Source: Saccoglossus kowalevskii (taxonomy: Eukaryota > Hemichordata > Enteropneusta > Harrimaniidae). Taken from it: 36,499 bases of DNA. A program made the translations under genes and the position numbers. Positions 24,301-34,249 of this stretch are shown here, piece after piece. Under the pieces are notes generated by a model. It searched no databases and was not told the DNA's origin. It saw nothing but the letters and a program-made list of their open reading frames with translations. The stretch lies in assembly GCF_000003605.2 (NCBI RefSeq), contig NW_003133375.1, positions 67,129-103,627 on the forward strand, given 5' to 3'. How positions within the stretch are numbered: position 1 is the stretch's first letter; the number at the start of each line of letters is the position of its first letter.

Positions 24301-24763
24301 ATTTATACCAAGGTAAGGGTTCAAACAAATCTTTTTTTCTGTAAAAGATGGCCCAGGGTCTTTATTTACAGGTGGCCCACCGAAAAATAAAATTCTCTCC
24401 AGTCGCTGTCTGTTTCGGGCCGATTTCTCGCTGTCAGCGCATTTTCACAAGCCCAAATACCTCTCAATAGACTATATATAGTGAGTTCTATCAACATTAC
24501 GAAGGTTGAATGCAACTTTAAAATCAGGGTTGAACCAACAAAATCTAGGAGATCAACTTGAATTTCAACAGTTCAAGGATGGAATTTTTCACTTCGCTCA
24601 AAGAGGGTGTGATTTTTTTCACTATTTGGTTCCTCATTTATTAATAACCTTTTGATTGCCGTAATTTTTCTCGGCAAAATTGTGCCTATTTTATGTATTT
24701 ATCTATAATTTTTTTAACCAAATTGATCAAAATTTTGGGAAATTCATGAAAAAATTATCAGTG
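21398..24763. other. Intergenic DNA, no gene seen
   Basis: AT-rich. A CpG-rich patch at about 23890-23995 (with TCACGTG and GACGCTCGATTCG) and GGGGGCGCTG at 24227 resemble promoter or remnant sequence, but no exon could be attached. The frame at 23441-23752 (minus) has no family resemblance. Confidence 0.5.
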
Positions 24764-24948
24764 TTTAAAGCGGGAGGGTCGTCACCTGCGCACACGCGGG
24801 AATTGAGTCCCAAGCGACGGTAACAACACACGCTAAAAATGCGAAAGCTTACGGGTAGACGCTTGTTTGTAAACAATGACTCGCTAAGGCCATCTGACGT
24901 ATGCAAGTGACGACTCCCCCCGGGTGGGCATTGCACAGGCACTTTAAA
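24764..24948. mobile_element. MITE family C copy (TTTAAAGCG ends)
   Basis: The left end is TTTAAAGCGGGAGGGTCGTC followed by ACCTGCGCA. The right end, GTGACGACTCCCCC, is then interrupted by about 20 bp before CACTTTAAA. The interior is roughly 88% like 36087-36256, including GAATTGAGTCCCAAGC and TAGACGCTTGTTTGTAAAC. No coding capacity. Confidence 0.8.
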
Positions 24949-25045
24949 TGGTTGCAAAAGCTGACTTTGGCACTCAAAGGGTCAAAGGTGAATTATACCG
25001 TTGAATTGAAGAATCAACGATAAAAATGGTGCATCTTTAATAGTA

Positions 25046-25380
25046 TTAAAAGGCGGGGTGGTCGTCGCGCCGTGCGAGTTCTAACTTCATGTAAACAAAT
25101 ACTGTAGAATACTTTATTTTCGCTTGGAATTTATTTTCGCTATTTTCGCTGAAGGGATGATTCAGTGAAAATAAAATCCAGCGAATATACTTTTTTTCCT
25201 ATACTTCACATTAAATCCATCATAAATCAGTGACAATAAATTCCAAGCAAAACGCCCAAAAAGCCTTTTCAGCGAAAACTAATTCCAGCGAAAATAAAGT
25301 ATTCCAAAGTAATGTATTTTACATGCGTTGTGTATGTTGCTACGAGTTCCATATCGAACAGGACGCGGCGTAACAACCAC
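25046..25380. mobile_element. GC-rich TTAA-ended element containing a nested MITE A
   Basis: Left part 25046-25099 (TTAAAAGGCGGGGTGGTCGT ... TTCATGTAAACAAA) and right part 25312-25380 (TGTATTTTACATGCGTTGTG ... GCGGCGTAACAACCACT) are halves of one element, split by the MITE at 25100-25311. The ends form an imperfect inverted repeat. The left end resembles the ends of MITE family C. Confidence 0.6.
25100..25311. mobile_element. MITE family A copy inserted in another element
   Basis: Starts TACTGTAGAATACTTTATTT and ends AAAGTATTCCAAAGTA, full length. It is nested in a GC-richer element (25046-25380) whose related copy at 21301-21397 lacks it, so its borders are independently confirmed. Confidence 0.9.
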
Positions 25381-25490
25381 TACCATAAAAGTACTCAATA
25401 TAAAATACTCTATATGCATATCTCATGGATTTGATGAAAAACAAAATATTACATATATTAGCTAGGTTTTAACGTTTTCACCACCAGACA

Positions 25491-25669
25491 TTTTTGTCCA
25501 AATTTCTTATATTCTTCAATATCTCTGGAAATGAACCATTGTTTTGGAGCCAACAGACAAAATTTGAGTCAATTTTCAGTTTTTACTCAAAAAATTTGGC
25601 TATTTTTGTCCAAATCTTCTGAAGGAAAGTGCAGACTATTTTCTGAATTTCTGATGAAAAAAATGGAAC
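25491..25669 (-). repeat. Dispersed repeat R, copy 2 (inverted)
   Basis: Inverted partner of 7156-7358: TCTGGAAATGAACC, AAATTTGGCTATTTTTGTCC and TCTGAAGGAAAGTGCAGAC match its reverse complement. Confidence 0.75.
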
Positions 25670-26278
25670 ACAAGACCAGCTGATTTGAATGCACATGAAC
25701 TTGGAACTACTGTCACAAGTCTGATACAACAACAACCAATACGCTATTAGTGATTTTGCACATACAACTTACCGGTACCTTTGGGATAAACTTACCAATT
25801 AAATGATGCATTATTCTGTTGTGTTGTGAAATCAATCAAGAAAAATATTAGGCGTCTGTCATAATTCAGTAAGCATTTGCCATTTGAAGTTGTATATTTA
25901 TGTTGTATGTTTTGTAGAAAACCTCTCACTGATTGCTGTGAGTGTCATAAAAGCTTTGGACAGTTCATGACATATTTTAACATTAACCTTAAACACCAGA
26001 TATTTTTCCCGCCTAAAATTTAGTGCAAATATTTTTACATTTTGTAAAATTTTCACTAAATTTCATTATCATTTTAGACCATACAGACACCTTCTGATGT
26101 TGTTTTTAGTTTTTGATCAAAAGGTTTGTCAATTTCTATTAACATTTTATGTAGAGGGAAGCAGTCTGTATAAAATAATTTTGTAGATGGTGCCAAATAT
26201 TGAAAATTGCATTTAAAGGGTTATTATACTCAATGTATACTGTAAAACACGTCGTAAAAGCTATATTCAATTTTGCTT

Positions 26279-26294
26279 CCTGCAGAGGGCAGTA
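26279..26294 (+). promoter_or_regulatory. CTCF-like motif, one mismatch
   Basis: CCTGCAGAGGGCAGTA differs from CCASYAGRKGGCRSYR only at the third base. It lies between SPA17 and gene 2. Confidence 0.35.
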
Positions 26295-26666
26295 TTACTA
26301 TAGGCTCAGTAATAGTCACTGTAGAATATGAGGTTGCAAGTATGCAAGAAGACAGTACAGCTGGAGTATCAGTCGACGTGCAATGGAGGCCGATGCGTGG
26401 CGTACTGTCTGAGTACATACTTTGAGGTATCCTTGTAATAACCTTATTATTATACATCTTTTCTTTCCAAGGATATACCATGGGAATGTCGAAATCCAAA
26501 ATGTTTTGAACAGAGTCATTGAACTTATTTGTGTGGAGTCAGGTCAAATTCTGATGGCAGCCATGTCTATTTTTATTATTAGAGGACGCTTAGGCGCGTA
26601 ATCATTCCATATTTGGAATTCGCATTTCCTAATATGATAGGATAAAAATACCCTGTAAAATACAGC

Positions 26667-26719
26667 AAAATTACGGCACGCTGTAACTTATGGCGTTACG
26701 GTGACGGATGTATAATAAT
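26667..26719 (+). repeat. Dispersed 52-bp repeat S, copy 1
   Basis: AAAATTACGGCACGCTGTAA then CTTATGGCGTTACGGTGACG matches the reverse complement of 36420-36471 with only a few differences. It contains the inverted motif GTAACTTATGGCGTTAC. Confidence 0.75.
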
Positions 26720-28725
26720 ATACTTTATTTGATATTACCTACAACTTGAATTAGCAAAATCAAGGATTAGCTAAATTAGCTAAATTAGCTAAACTTGCAA
26801 AAAACATGTTTTACAGCTTTTCATTCACTCCCTAACTCATACAAAATTAACAATGACACCCAAGTATTCTTATAAATATTTCAGATTACCTAAAATATAC
26901 AATTTATTTACAGTATTCCCCAGTATATACAAAATAATTTGATTTTTTTTTTTTTACAAAATATTTACTATATTACATTATTCAACAAATCAACCTTTTC
27001 ATGATTACCATGCAAACACAGTAAATATGAAGACACTGAAACATTGTATATTGTGTAAAGAATTTTACAATATTTTCATTGATTGAGAAATTATGGTACA
27101 TGTACTCTATTCCAAGATGAATGTACACAGAGCTATAATTACATGATGTATGCATGATACTGTATTTCCCAACATAAAACATTATAATTCATAAGTACTT
27201 TTAAATGTCATGGCAGCACCAGTGTGTGTTGACCAAGTCGCTAATTAATAAAGCCTTCCTAAACACAGGAACTAATCAGCTCCCCATGAATTCTAGAGAC
27301 ATTGTTCTACCATAGATTTATTTTCAATAGGGTCTTATGGCTCAACACAGTGGGTTACAATACATCAACCATTCAATACCAAAAGCAAATGACATACTGA
27401 AGTAACTGATGAAATTTATTCATACCCAGTACTAACATTTGAAATATTTGACCACACAGTTTTTTTAATAAATTGACAATACCGGTATATTGTATTCACT
27501 TTGTTTTTTTTAAATAATTTTGATTCATGATATCAAACAGTACTAAATTGATCTTCTATTCTCAAATAACATTTTCGCATTTAAGATATCAGAGAAAGCT
27601 AACTAGCCTGTGTTCTTACACTCTAATAATAAAAACAGTAAGCTACCATAACCAATGTGCTCTTTAACACAACTAAATTTGTAGGCATCTTGAATCAAAT
27701 GGAATCCTTCGGCTTATTGACTGCAGGGGCAGTCAACCTTCAAGAAAAATTCTAAGTGACTGTGTATGTAATTTAAAACACGAACAAAAATATTGTGACT
27801 TCCTTTGTATTCACACTTATTCTGTTTATACAATGCGATTTCAATTTCACCAAATCTTACAAATTCCATAACTATACTAAGATGTTCTTTAAAATCAGCA
27901 TTTTAACAAATGAGTTTCTGTTGCGTCAATGACGTGCCAATGAATTAACACTACCACAGCAAATATTTTTAAGTCAGTGACGTGTCATATCAGCACACAA
28001 AAAAGAAATTATAAACACTTATTACCGGTAAATATAAATGCCATAATTCTTACCAACAATTTTAAAGCAACATTTTTTTCTAATTTATTTTCTGATTATT
28101 CGTAGATCAAATGAACATCATTTTACATCATGTATAGGTCGTGATCAAGTTTTATAACAAAAAATATGAAAAAACAAAACAATTAAGCTTGCTCATTTCA
28201 TAAAAGACGACAGAAGTTGATTTTGGGGTTCAAAAGGTCAAAGGTTACAGTGAAACTAATTTAACCTGTCTACATGTGAGAATAAGAATTTTTTTGAAAA
28301 GAAATTAAATTTGTTTAATTATACATCCCTTGCACAAAAAAATGTCTAAAAATACATAAATCTTGAATGTCATTATTTGAATAAAGAATCATTTACTGCA
28401 ACCCTAACTATTCACTTAAAATAAACTTTTTTGTCAAAGATTGAAACACAGTAGGCTACTGAATGAATAAAAATGAATAAAATAAATGGTTTCCATGACG
28501 ACAAATACACACAACAAATTTATTCAAGTAAATAATATAAGTTTGATTTGAAATAAACAATATCTACAATAATCTTTGTGCAAACAACAACAATAAATAA
28601 AATATACAATGTATCTACATAGCAATAACACATGTAGCTTTTTATATAAATGCTACTCTATATTAAAGCCTTATGTACATTTTGGCATTTTATGTACATT
28701 ATGCATTTCACTATAAAGTCCTTTA

Positions 28726-28859
28726 TATTCGCTAAAGAAATGAATCAGTGAAAATACCCTTTGTCTTATATTTTACATTCTTCTCAAAAATCAGTGAAAA
28801 TAAGCTTCATACAAAACATCCAAAATTTTTTTCCAGTGAAAATAAATTTCAGAGAGAAT
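28726..28859. mobile_element. Degraded MITE family A fragment
   Basis: The interior blocks GAATCAGTGAAAATACC, TCAAAAATCAGTGAAAATAA and CCAGTGAAAATAAATTTC are preserved in family order. Both outer ends are lost. Confidence 0.65.
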
Positions 28860-29204
28860 GACAAAAAATATGTCAACAGATGTAAACATTTCTTTGGCTT
28901 TTGAAACATGAAGTTTTACGAATAATTAGTGAAATGCATCATGGGAGTGTTCCATTTTATGATGCTTCAGTGATATTTAGGATCTAAAAATAGTTTTTCA
29001 TTCAATTATATATTTATAGTACATCACAAAAATTACCTCTCTAAGTCTTAAGTAACATAATCCACTATTCAATCTAACAACCAATCAAAGAAAGCTTAGA
29101 AAGAACTCCCGTGTCCTGAGAGTTTTGGAGACACATTACAAATTAATTCAAAATTACTTATACTTATATATACTATATATACTTATGAGATATTGATGGA
29201 ATAG

Positions 29205-29478
29205 CTGAAAACTAATTATGCAAATAAGGTAACTAATATGAACAGATTTAAGTGTAAAACTAATAAGGTTTGCACAATGTACCAAGTTTCATTGAAATGT
29301 GATTAGAACCAAAAAAATATTAATTATTATACTAATTAGAGAATTAATATGAACAGATTTTAACCCAAAATTAATCAGACTGTCTATTGTCCTAGAGAAT
29401 TTATGTACCAAGTTTTATTCAAATGTGATGATCAATACTTGAGATATCAGTATTAAATAATTATGTTAATTAGGTGAT
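29205..29478. repeat. Diverged dispersed units related to the 3.0-3.7 kb repeat
   Basis: ATTATGCAAATAAGGTAACT ... ACCAAGTTTCATTGAAATGTG and a second diverged unit (GTACCAAGTTTTATTCAAATG ... TTAGGTGATTAAG) share the TATGCAAATTAGG and CAAGTTT-CA-AATGTGA pattern with the array at 3020-3735. These are old interspersed copies. Confidence 0.5.
29414..29419 (-). terminator. Candidate polyadenylation signal of gene 2
   Basis: AATAAA on the minus strand lies about 200 nt downstream of the gene 2 stop. It is the first canonical hexamer I noticed on this strand after the stop. In such AT-rich DNA the hexamer is common by chance, and this one lies inside an old repeat. Confidence 0.35.
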
Positions 29479-29483
29479 TAAGA

Positions 29484-29520
29484 AAATTAATTCCAGCGAA
29501 AATAAAGTATGCCACAGTAC
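29484..29520. mobile_element. MITE family A end fragment
   Basis: Contains AAAATTAATTCCAGCG and AAATAAAGTATGCCACAGTA, only the right inverted end. It lies in the 3' flank of gene 2, just beyond the stop. Confidence 0.7.
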
Positions 29521-29616
29521 TTAAATAAAAGCATACATCCATTTACAACCTTATGTCAGTTGCATTACCTCATAGACCATGTTGTTTTTACTGAAATCTT
29601 GAATGTTAGATTTCTC

Positions 29617-29692
29617 TCACACTTTTAGAATATTACTTTTTCCCATCCAGTCGCGGAGATCAATTGGTGGGTGCACTGGGTCAGGGGTGTAC
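29617..29692 (-). CDS. Gene 2, exon G: terminal coding exon with stop
   Basis: The acceptor is TTTATTACAG before 29692. One base completes the Arg codon begun in exon F, then 24 codons follow to TGA (29619-29617): YTPDPVHPPIDLRDWMGKS, then NILKV. The proline-rich segment continued directly from the acidic TPR of exon F, and ending in DLRDWMGK, looks like a conserved C-terminal tail. All seven exons sum to 888 nt, which is 295 residues plus stop with every junction in phase; this is the best support for the gene model. Confidence 0.87.
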
Positions 29693-30230
29693 CTGTAATA
29701 AAACGGACATTGAAACATAACATCCCATTCAAGGAGAATGTAAAAGCAAACAACATTTTTTACTTTTGTATATACATACATCACATAACAACAAGGTGCG
29801 ACATGCTGACTGACTGTCGCTTTAAAAACACAGTATCATGAAATAAACTCAAACCAATCCCCAAATATTCTAATATTGATTATTCAAATTGCAGATCTTC
29901 TAAATTTTCTAAAAATCCCCAGGACTTCGGACAATCAAAGTTTGGTAATAAATCAGAAAATTTTTGAAGTTATTGTTCGTTCCTAGACAACTTTGAGATT
30001 TCCAAATATTAATGATAGTTTAACAATGTACTTATTCATCATGAAACAAGAATATGAAATCCACCAGGCAAAAACAATATGAATAGATAATTTAGAACAG
30101 ATCTGGCATAAGATTAAAAGTGCTGTGATCCTACCTACATGTATGTATGTAGAACTTTGTGTAAGTAAACTGCAACATATACTGCTATAGTTACAACCAG
30201 GGATTACGGTAGCCCCATATTCTACTACCG

Positions 30231-30787
30231 TACTGTAAAATACTTTATTTTTGCTATTTTCGCTGAAGGAATGATTCAGTGAAAATAAAATCCAGTGAGT
30301 ATACCTTTTTTCCTACATTTTAAATTTGACAAGTCAAAAATCAGTGAAAAGAAATAGGTGATTTCTCGTACAATAGCGAGATCTTGCGAGATGCGGCATG
30401 AAAGACGCGCGTTGAACGTCTGCCGCAAAAATCAAACGATTTGATTTTGAACTCAAATTTCTTTATTTCGTAGCTCACATCGACCGGCCGATCTTCAACA
30501 GAGGAATATTGCTTCTGAATACCCTTACTTAATCGAAATTGCCTATCATCAAATGTGGACAGCACATTATTAAGCATGGAAATGTCCCCAAAATACTTTC
30601 GCATTTGTCGAATCCCACGCGATGTTTGACACCACTACAATGCTATGACCTTTGTTTGTCCTGTTTTTACATTCGATTTCACGCATAACGCGTGATTCTC
30701 GCAGGGAATGGAAAATGGTCATACAAAACACCCAAAAAGTCTTTTAAGCGAAAATTAATTCCAGCTAAAATAAAGTATTATACAGTA
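30231..30787. mobile_element. MITE family A copy split by a 366-bp insertion
   Basis: The left half (30231-30354) starts TACTGTAAAATACTTTATTT; the right half (30721-30787) starts ATACAAAACACCCAAAAAG and ends ATTATACAGTA. Together they make one family copy, split by the foreign segment 30355-30720. It lies in the intron between gene 2 exons F and G. Confidence 0.85.
30355..30720. other. GC-richer insert in the MITE, with a coding-like frame on the minus strand
   Basis: The segment interrupts a MITE and has much higher C+G and CpG than its surroundings. On the minus strand an open frame starts at 30604 (MRKYFGDISMLNNVLSTFDD, then RQFRLSKGIQKQYSSVEDRP) and stays open to the insert edge near 30356, about 83 codons. 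I recognise no domain. It could be a captured gene fragment, a retrocopy or part of an unknown transposon. The boundaries are inferred from where MITE similarity stops. Confidence 0.55.
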
Positions 30788-30941
30788 ATGTGTTAGCCCT
30801 ATAATCTGCTTCCAAATATTAGAGGACACCCACCCAAGTACAAAAACAGGTTCCATTTGTACATTTCTAGTTCATTTTATCATTTTATCACTTGTGGACG
30901 TAAAAATGCAAACACATTTCCTGGTTACAATGTGGACATAC

Positions 30942-31051
30942 CGTGGTGTTTCTTCCTCCTCTGGTTTGTCCAATTCCACTTCATATTCATGCAAGTCCTC
31001 CATGTCTTCATCCAACTGTTCACAAAGCTCGGTTAATAACACATCAGTAGC
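30942..31051 (-). CDS. Gene 2, exon F: acidic segment
   Basis: The acceptor is TGTTACAG before 31051 and the donor is GTATGT after 30942. The exon is 110 nt, entering in phase 0 and ending in phase 2. It encodes visible residues 235-270: ATDVLLTELCEQLDEDMED, then LHEYEVELDKPEEEETPR. It is rich in Glu and Asp. Together with the basic exon E it gives a charged, probably disordered linker before the C-terminal tail. Confidence 0.87.
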
Positions 31052-32677
31052 CTGTAACACAGTCAAATAATTATATTATTTTCTTAGTCCTAAGAATTAT
31101 TCATGCAACCTGGGAAGTTGATAGTGCATTTTTTCCCTCGGTTGTCAAAAAGCCTGGGTTATGGCAAGGGCGGTAGGCAAAAGTGCCTGGGTTAATACAA
31201 TACTAGAAATAATACATGAATAATTTCCTTCTTGGATAAAATAAGTTATTAGTAACATTCTACAAATGATAAAACAGTACTACAAGCATTACCGTGGTGA
31301 CAAGTTTTGACTTGAACTTGTACATGTAGTGGTTTTGCGTCTTGCTCAGACTCTGAGTTTTAAAAAACGTACGTCTAGCGCGTACAAGACCACGTGTTTT
31401 CTGAAAACGTTCAAATGTAGGACGCTTTCACCCTGCTCTTCATAATTGAATATAGAACATATGACCTGCAATTGTTCGTCCAATGCTCGTACCATTGCAT
31501 ATGTGTGCCATGCTCTACACGCTTTATCATGCATGTGTGCCTTTTATAAAAGAAGGTTCACACCATGTTCAATCATTAATAAACATAACTCACTAATCTG
31601 GGCTTAATATCGAATGTTTGCTGTGAAATGCAGAAACTTTAATAATCCCTGTTGTGTGGTCACTCATGATGCATCGCTGTCACTAGATGCGTAGCTGCCG
31701 TGTTGTGCATATTTAAAGTTAGTTCGATGACGGGCGAAATAAGCTTACCAGAAATAAAACAATGATATACCCTCACACTACTGCAGCTACTGATGAGTTA
31801 TTAACAACCAACTTCCCGGAAGACTCTGATTTTCAAGAATATTATTACAGCCGGCGTCAGGGTGCGATAACTCAAAAAAATAGACTCGATCAAGCAAAAT
31901 TTTCAATATGTTCATGAAAAATTTGGTTTATTTCTGTATTCATGAAAATTTTTCAAAACCATCACATACAAATTACGTACCATTTTACACAAAACAATGA
32001 TGACACTTGGCAACTACGAACACCATGAATAATGTTCGCGAACGAGAAGTCTGGTACGTGGTGTGTCCGAAAATGAAATGCGCTGTGTCATACACCGTCT
32101 ATTTTATAGTTTAGCGGAATTTCTCATTTATAGAAGAACACAGACGCGCACGCAATCGTGAAGTGGAAACACGCACAATTCATTGAATGGCTGCGCTGTT
32201 AAATACTTTTTTACAACTCTCAAGTACGCCACTATTGATAACTTACGAGTTTTCTCAATTTATCTAATACATGTCAAATTGGTAAGGAAATTAAATATAG
32301 ATATAATGGCGCAATATCTAGTTTGTGTGTATATTTAATACGAATATTATTTTTTTAAATCTTTCAAAGCAGAATGTATCACTGATCCAACACTTTTGCC
32401 TAACGCCCTTGGTTAAGGATAACATTTACTTGGTCATTGGAGACTTGAAAAGCCATGCACAAAGTCTGTGAACTGCATTAATTCAACCAAACTTCAGTCA
32501 TGGGAAATAGCAAAATCTTATGACAGTGAAATCACTGATCTTTGGGCAGTGATTGACAGTGAATTTTATCTATTTTAAAATTTGCAATTTATTTACATGT
32601 CTAAATAATGAACGTTTGAAAGTATCGGTATATAGAATTAATACTATGCATGCTTTGTGGGGATATTTCATACTTAC
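31052..32677. other. Intron between gene 2 exons E and F, with a CpG-richer core
   Basis: From about 31340 to 32200 the sequence is noticeably richer in CpG than other introns and includes a 51-codon plus-strand frame at 31762-31917 (see findings). The minus-strand frame at 31346-31534 lacks a usable splice site. The remainder is AT-rich. Confidence 0.55.
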
Positions 32678-32790
32678 AATATTAGATGTGACTTTTTCAT
32701 GGTGTTTTTTCAGTGATTTGTTCTCTTCTGTGCATTTCCTCTCATCACGTACATTGTAATACTGATGAAATAATACATCCAGTATGGTTG
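32678..32790 (-). CDS. Gene 2, exon E
   Basis: The acceptor is TTCCCTAG before 32790 and the donor is GTAAGT after 32678. The exon is 113 nt; two bases complete the Ala codon begun in exon D, then 37 codons to phase 0. It encodes visible residues 197-234: ATILDVLFHQYYNVRDERK, then CTEENKSLKKHHEKVTSNI. The second half is strongly basic and likely helical. The split codon restores an open frame, which supports the model. Confidence 0.86.
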
Positions 32791-33354
32791 CTAGGGAACA
32801 AAACAAAAGATGGAGATTAGTATGAAATGAAACGAAAATTAATATCTTAATGATTACACCAGTATGACATGCCATTAATGAACAAAGATTTGATGTAAAA
32901 TAACTTGTTTTGCAAATTCACTGGAGCATCAGTGATGCACCAGAAATCATACACTGATATTGTAATCTTGAAAAATATTCCACAATGGTTATATAATTTG
33001 TAATATTTGGTAAACTGAAATTCATATTTTATAAACAAAATAAGTTTAAATACAAATGAAATCAGGCACCACAGCATATTTGTTTGTGTCTTAAATTACA
33101 TATACAGTTACACCGAATTTAATTATTTTCCTTGAAAGCCAACTGCTGCCGCAGTGAAAAGGCTAACTAAACTTTATTTTTAGGATGTCATTTTTATTCC
33201 CCTACAAAAACAGTCCTGATAGACAGCAAACTGGATGACGTCATGGATGTCAATCCCTATGCATGTCAATCAAACTTGACCTGACCTTGAAACCAATGTT
33301 TTTCGATGAACAGACTCAGAGGTTATGTGATTTGGATTTTTATTAGAGACTTAC

Positions 33355-33475
33355 CATCAAGGAACTTATCAAAGTATTCTCTCTCAGTCCAGATTTTTCC
33401 ATTCCTTGCAATCACAGTGAGAATGTAATCCAGAAAAAAACTGTCAACAAGCACTTCACCAGCGTGTTGAGAAAC
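33355..33475 (-). CDS. Gene 2, exon D
   Basis: The acceptor is GTGTGTGTGTAG before 33475 and the donor is GTAAGT after 33355. The exon is 121 nt, entering in phase 0 and ending in phase 1. It encodes visible residues 157-196: VSQHAGEVLVDSFFLDYILT, then VIARNGKIWTEREYFDKFLD. The first part may be a weaker fourth copy of the helical repeat. The polypyrimidine tract of the acceptor is replaced by a short GT repeat, which is tolerated in animals. Confidence 0.86.
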
Positions 33476-34001
33476 CTACACACACACAAAAAAAAAAAGT
33501 CATAAACTGTGTTCCCAAACTAAGTACTAAGCAAAACCAAAACTATTGAGTTATATAAATATTTATTTTGTTATTGGACATTAAAAACATTACTCAGATC
33601 AGTGAGTCAGGCAAGTTGAGTGAAAATGCAAGTCCTTGTCTTCGCTTACATGCAACATAATATGAAAACCCAGAATATTCTGTGGTCCATTGAAGTGTAT
33701 AGAGCCGTTATCTTACATCCTAAATCACCAGTTTCAAAATTAGAGGTTTTTGTGACATCCTGGTTTTACTTATTCACAAGTAATCCTCCAAACTAAATTT
33801 GTTTAGCCCTGATAGTTTGATTTTTAACAACAATAATGAAACCTCACACAACATCATATTGAATTTGAAGAAGGGTCCAGATGTGATAACGTGTTCAGTT
33901 TCACTTTAGACATTCTCTTATCATTATCTTGCCCTTAACCTCATCCAATATTGCACTATGGGAGATTCATTATTGTTTAACTAAACGTTATTATTACTTA
34001 C

Positions 34002-34145
34002 GTCTTTGAGTTGTTTTTTGATAACGGCCGCATCATAACGTGCTAATGTCTCCTGTGCTAACTCACTGTGTATCACGTTCAGTTCATCTTCCACGAACTC
34101 ACTGATGTAATCTTCTAGTATCACTTCAAAGATGGCTTCTCGTAC
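34002..34145 (-). CDS. Gene 2, exon C
   Basis: The acceptor is CTATATCAG before 34145 and the donor is GTAAGT after 34002. The exon is 144 nt, phase 0 at both ends, so it could be skipped without shifting the frame. It encodes visible residues 109-156: VREAIFEVILEDYISEFVED, then LNVIHSELAQETLARYDAAV, then IKKQLKD. It carries the third amphipathic helix repeat (about 106-130), followed by a second helix with charged spacing typical of coiled-coil axonemal proteins. No catalytic motif is visible. Confidence 0.88.
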
Positions 34146-34249
34146 CTGATATAGTAATTTCAAACGCAGTGTTAAGTGCTAGAATTTTGCAACTCATAAA
34201 GAATGTCACGCTTTCATCAGTTGATTCATTGCGCATGGAAAAAAGATAT

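Larger units (their letters stand above)
25670..28725. other. Intergenic DNA, no gene seen
   Basis: Holds repeat S (26667), a CTCF-like motif (26279) and otherwise AT-rich sequence. Overlapping minus-strand frames at 26230-26519 share a short peptide pattern with 7555-7827 (see findings) but are not convincing genes. Confidence 0.55.
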
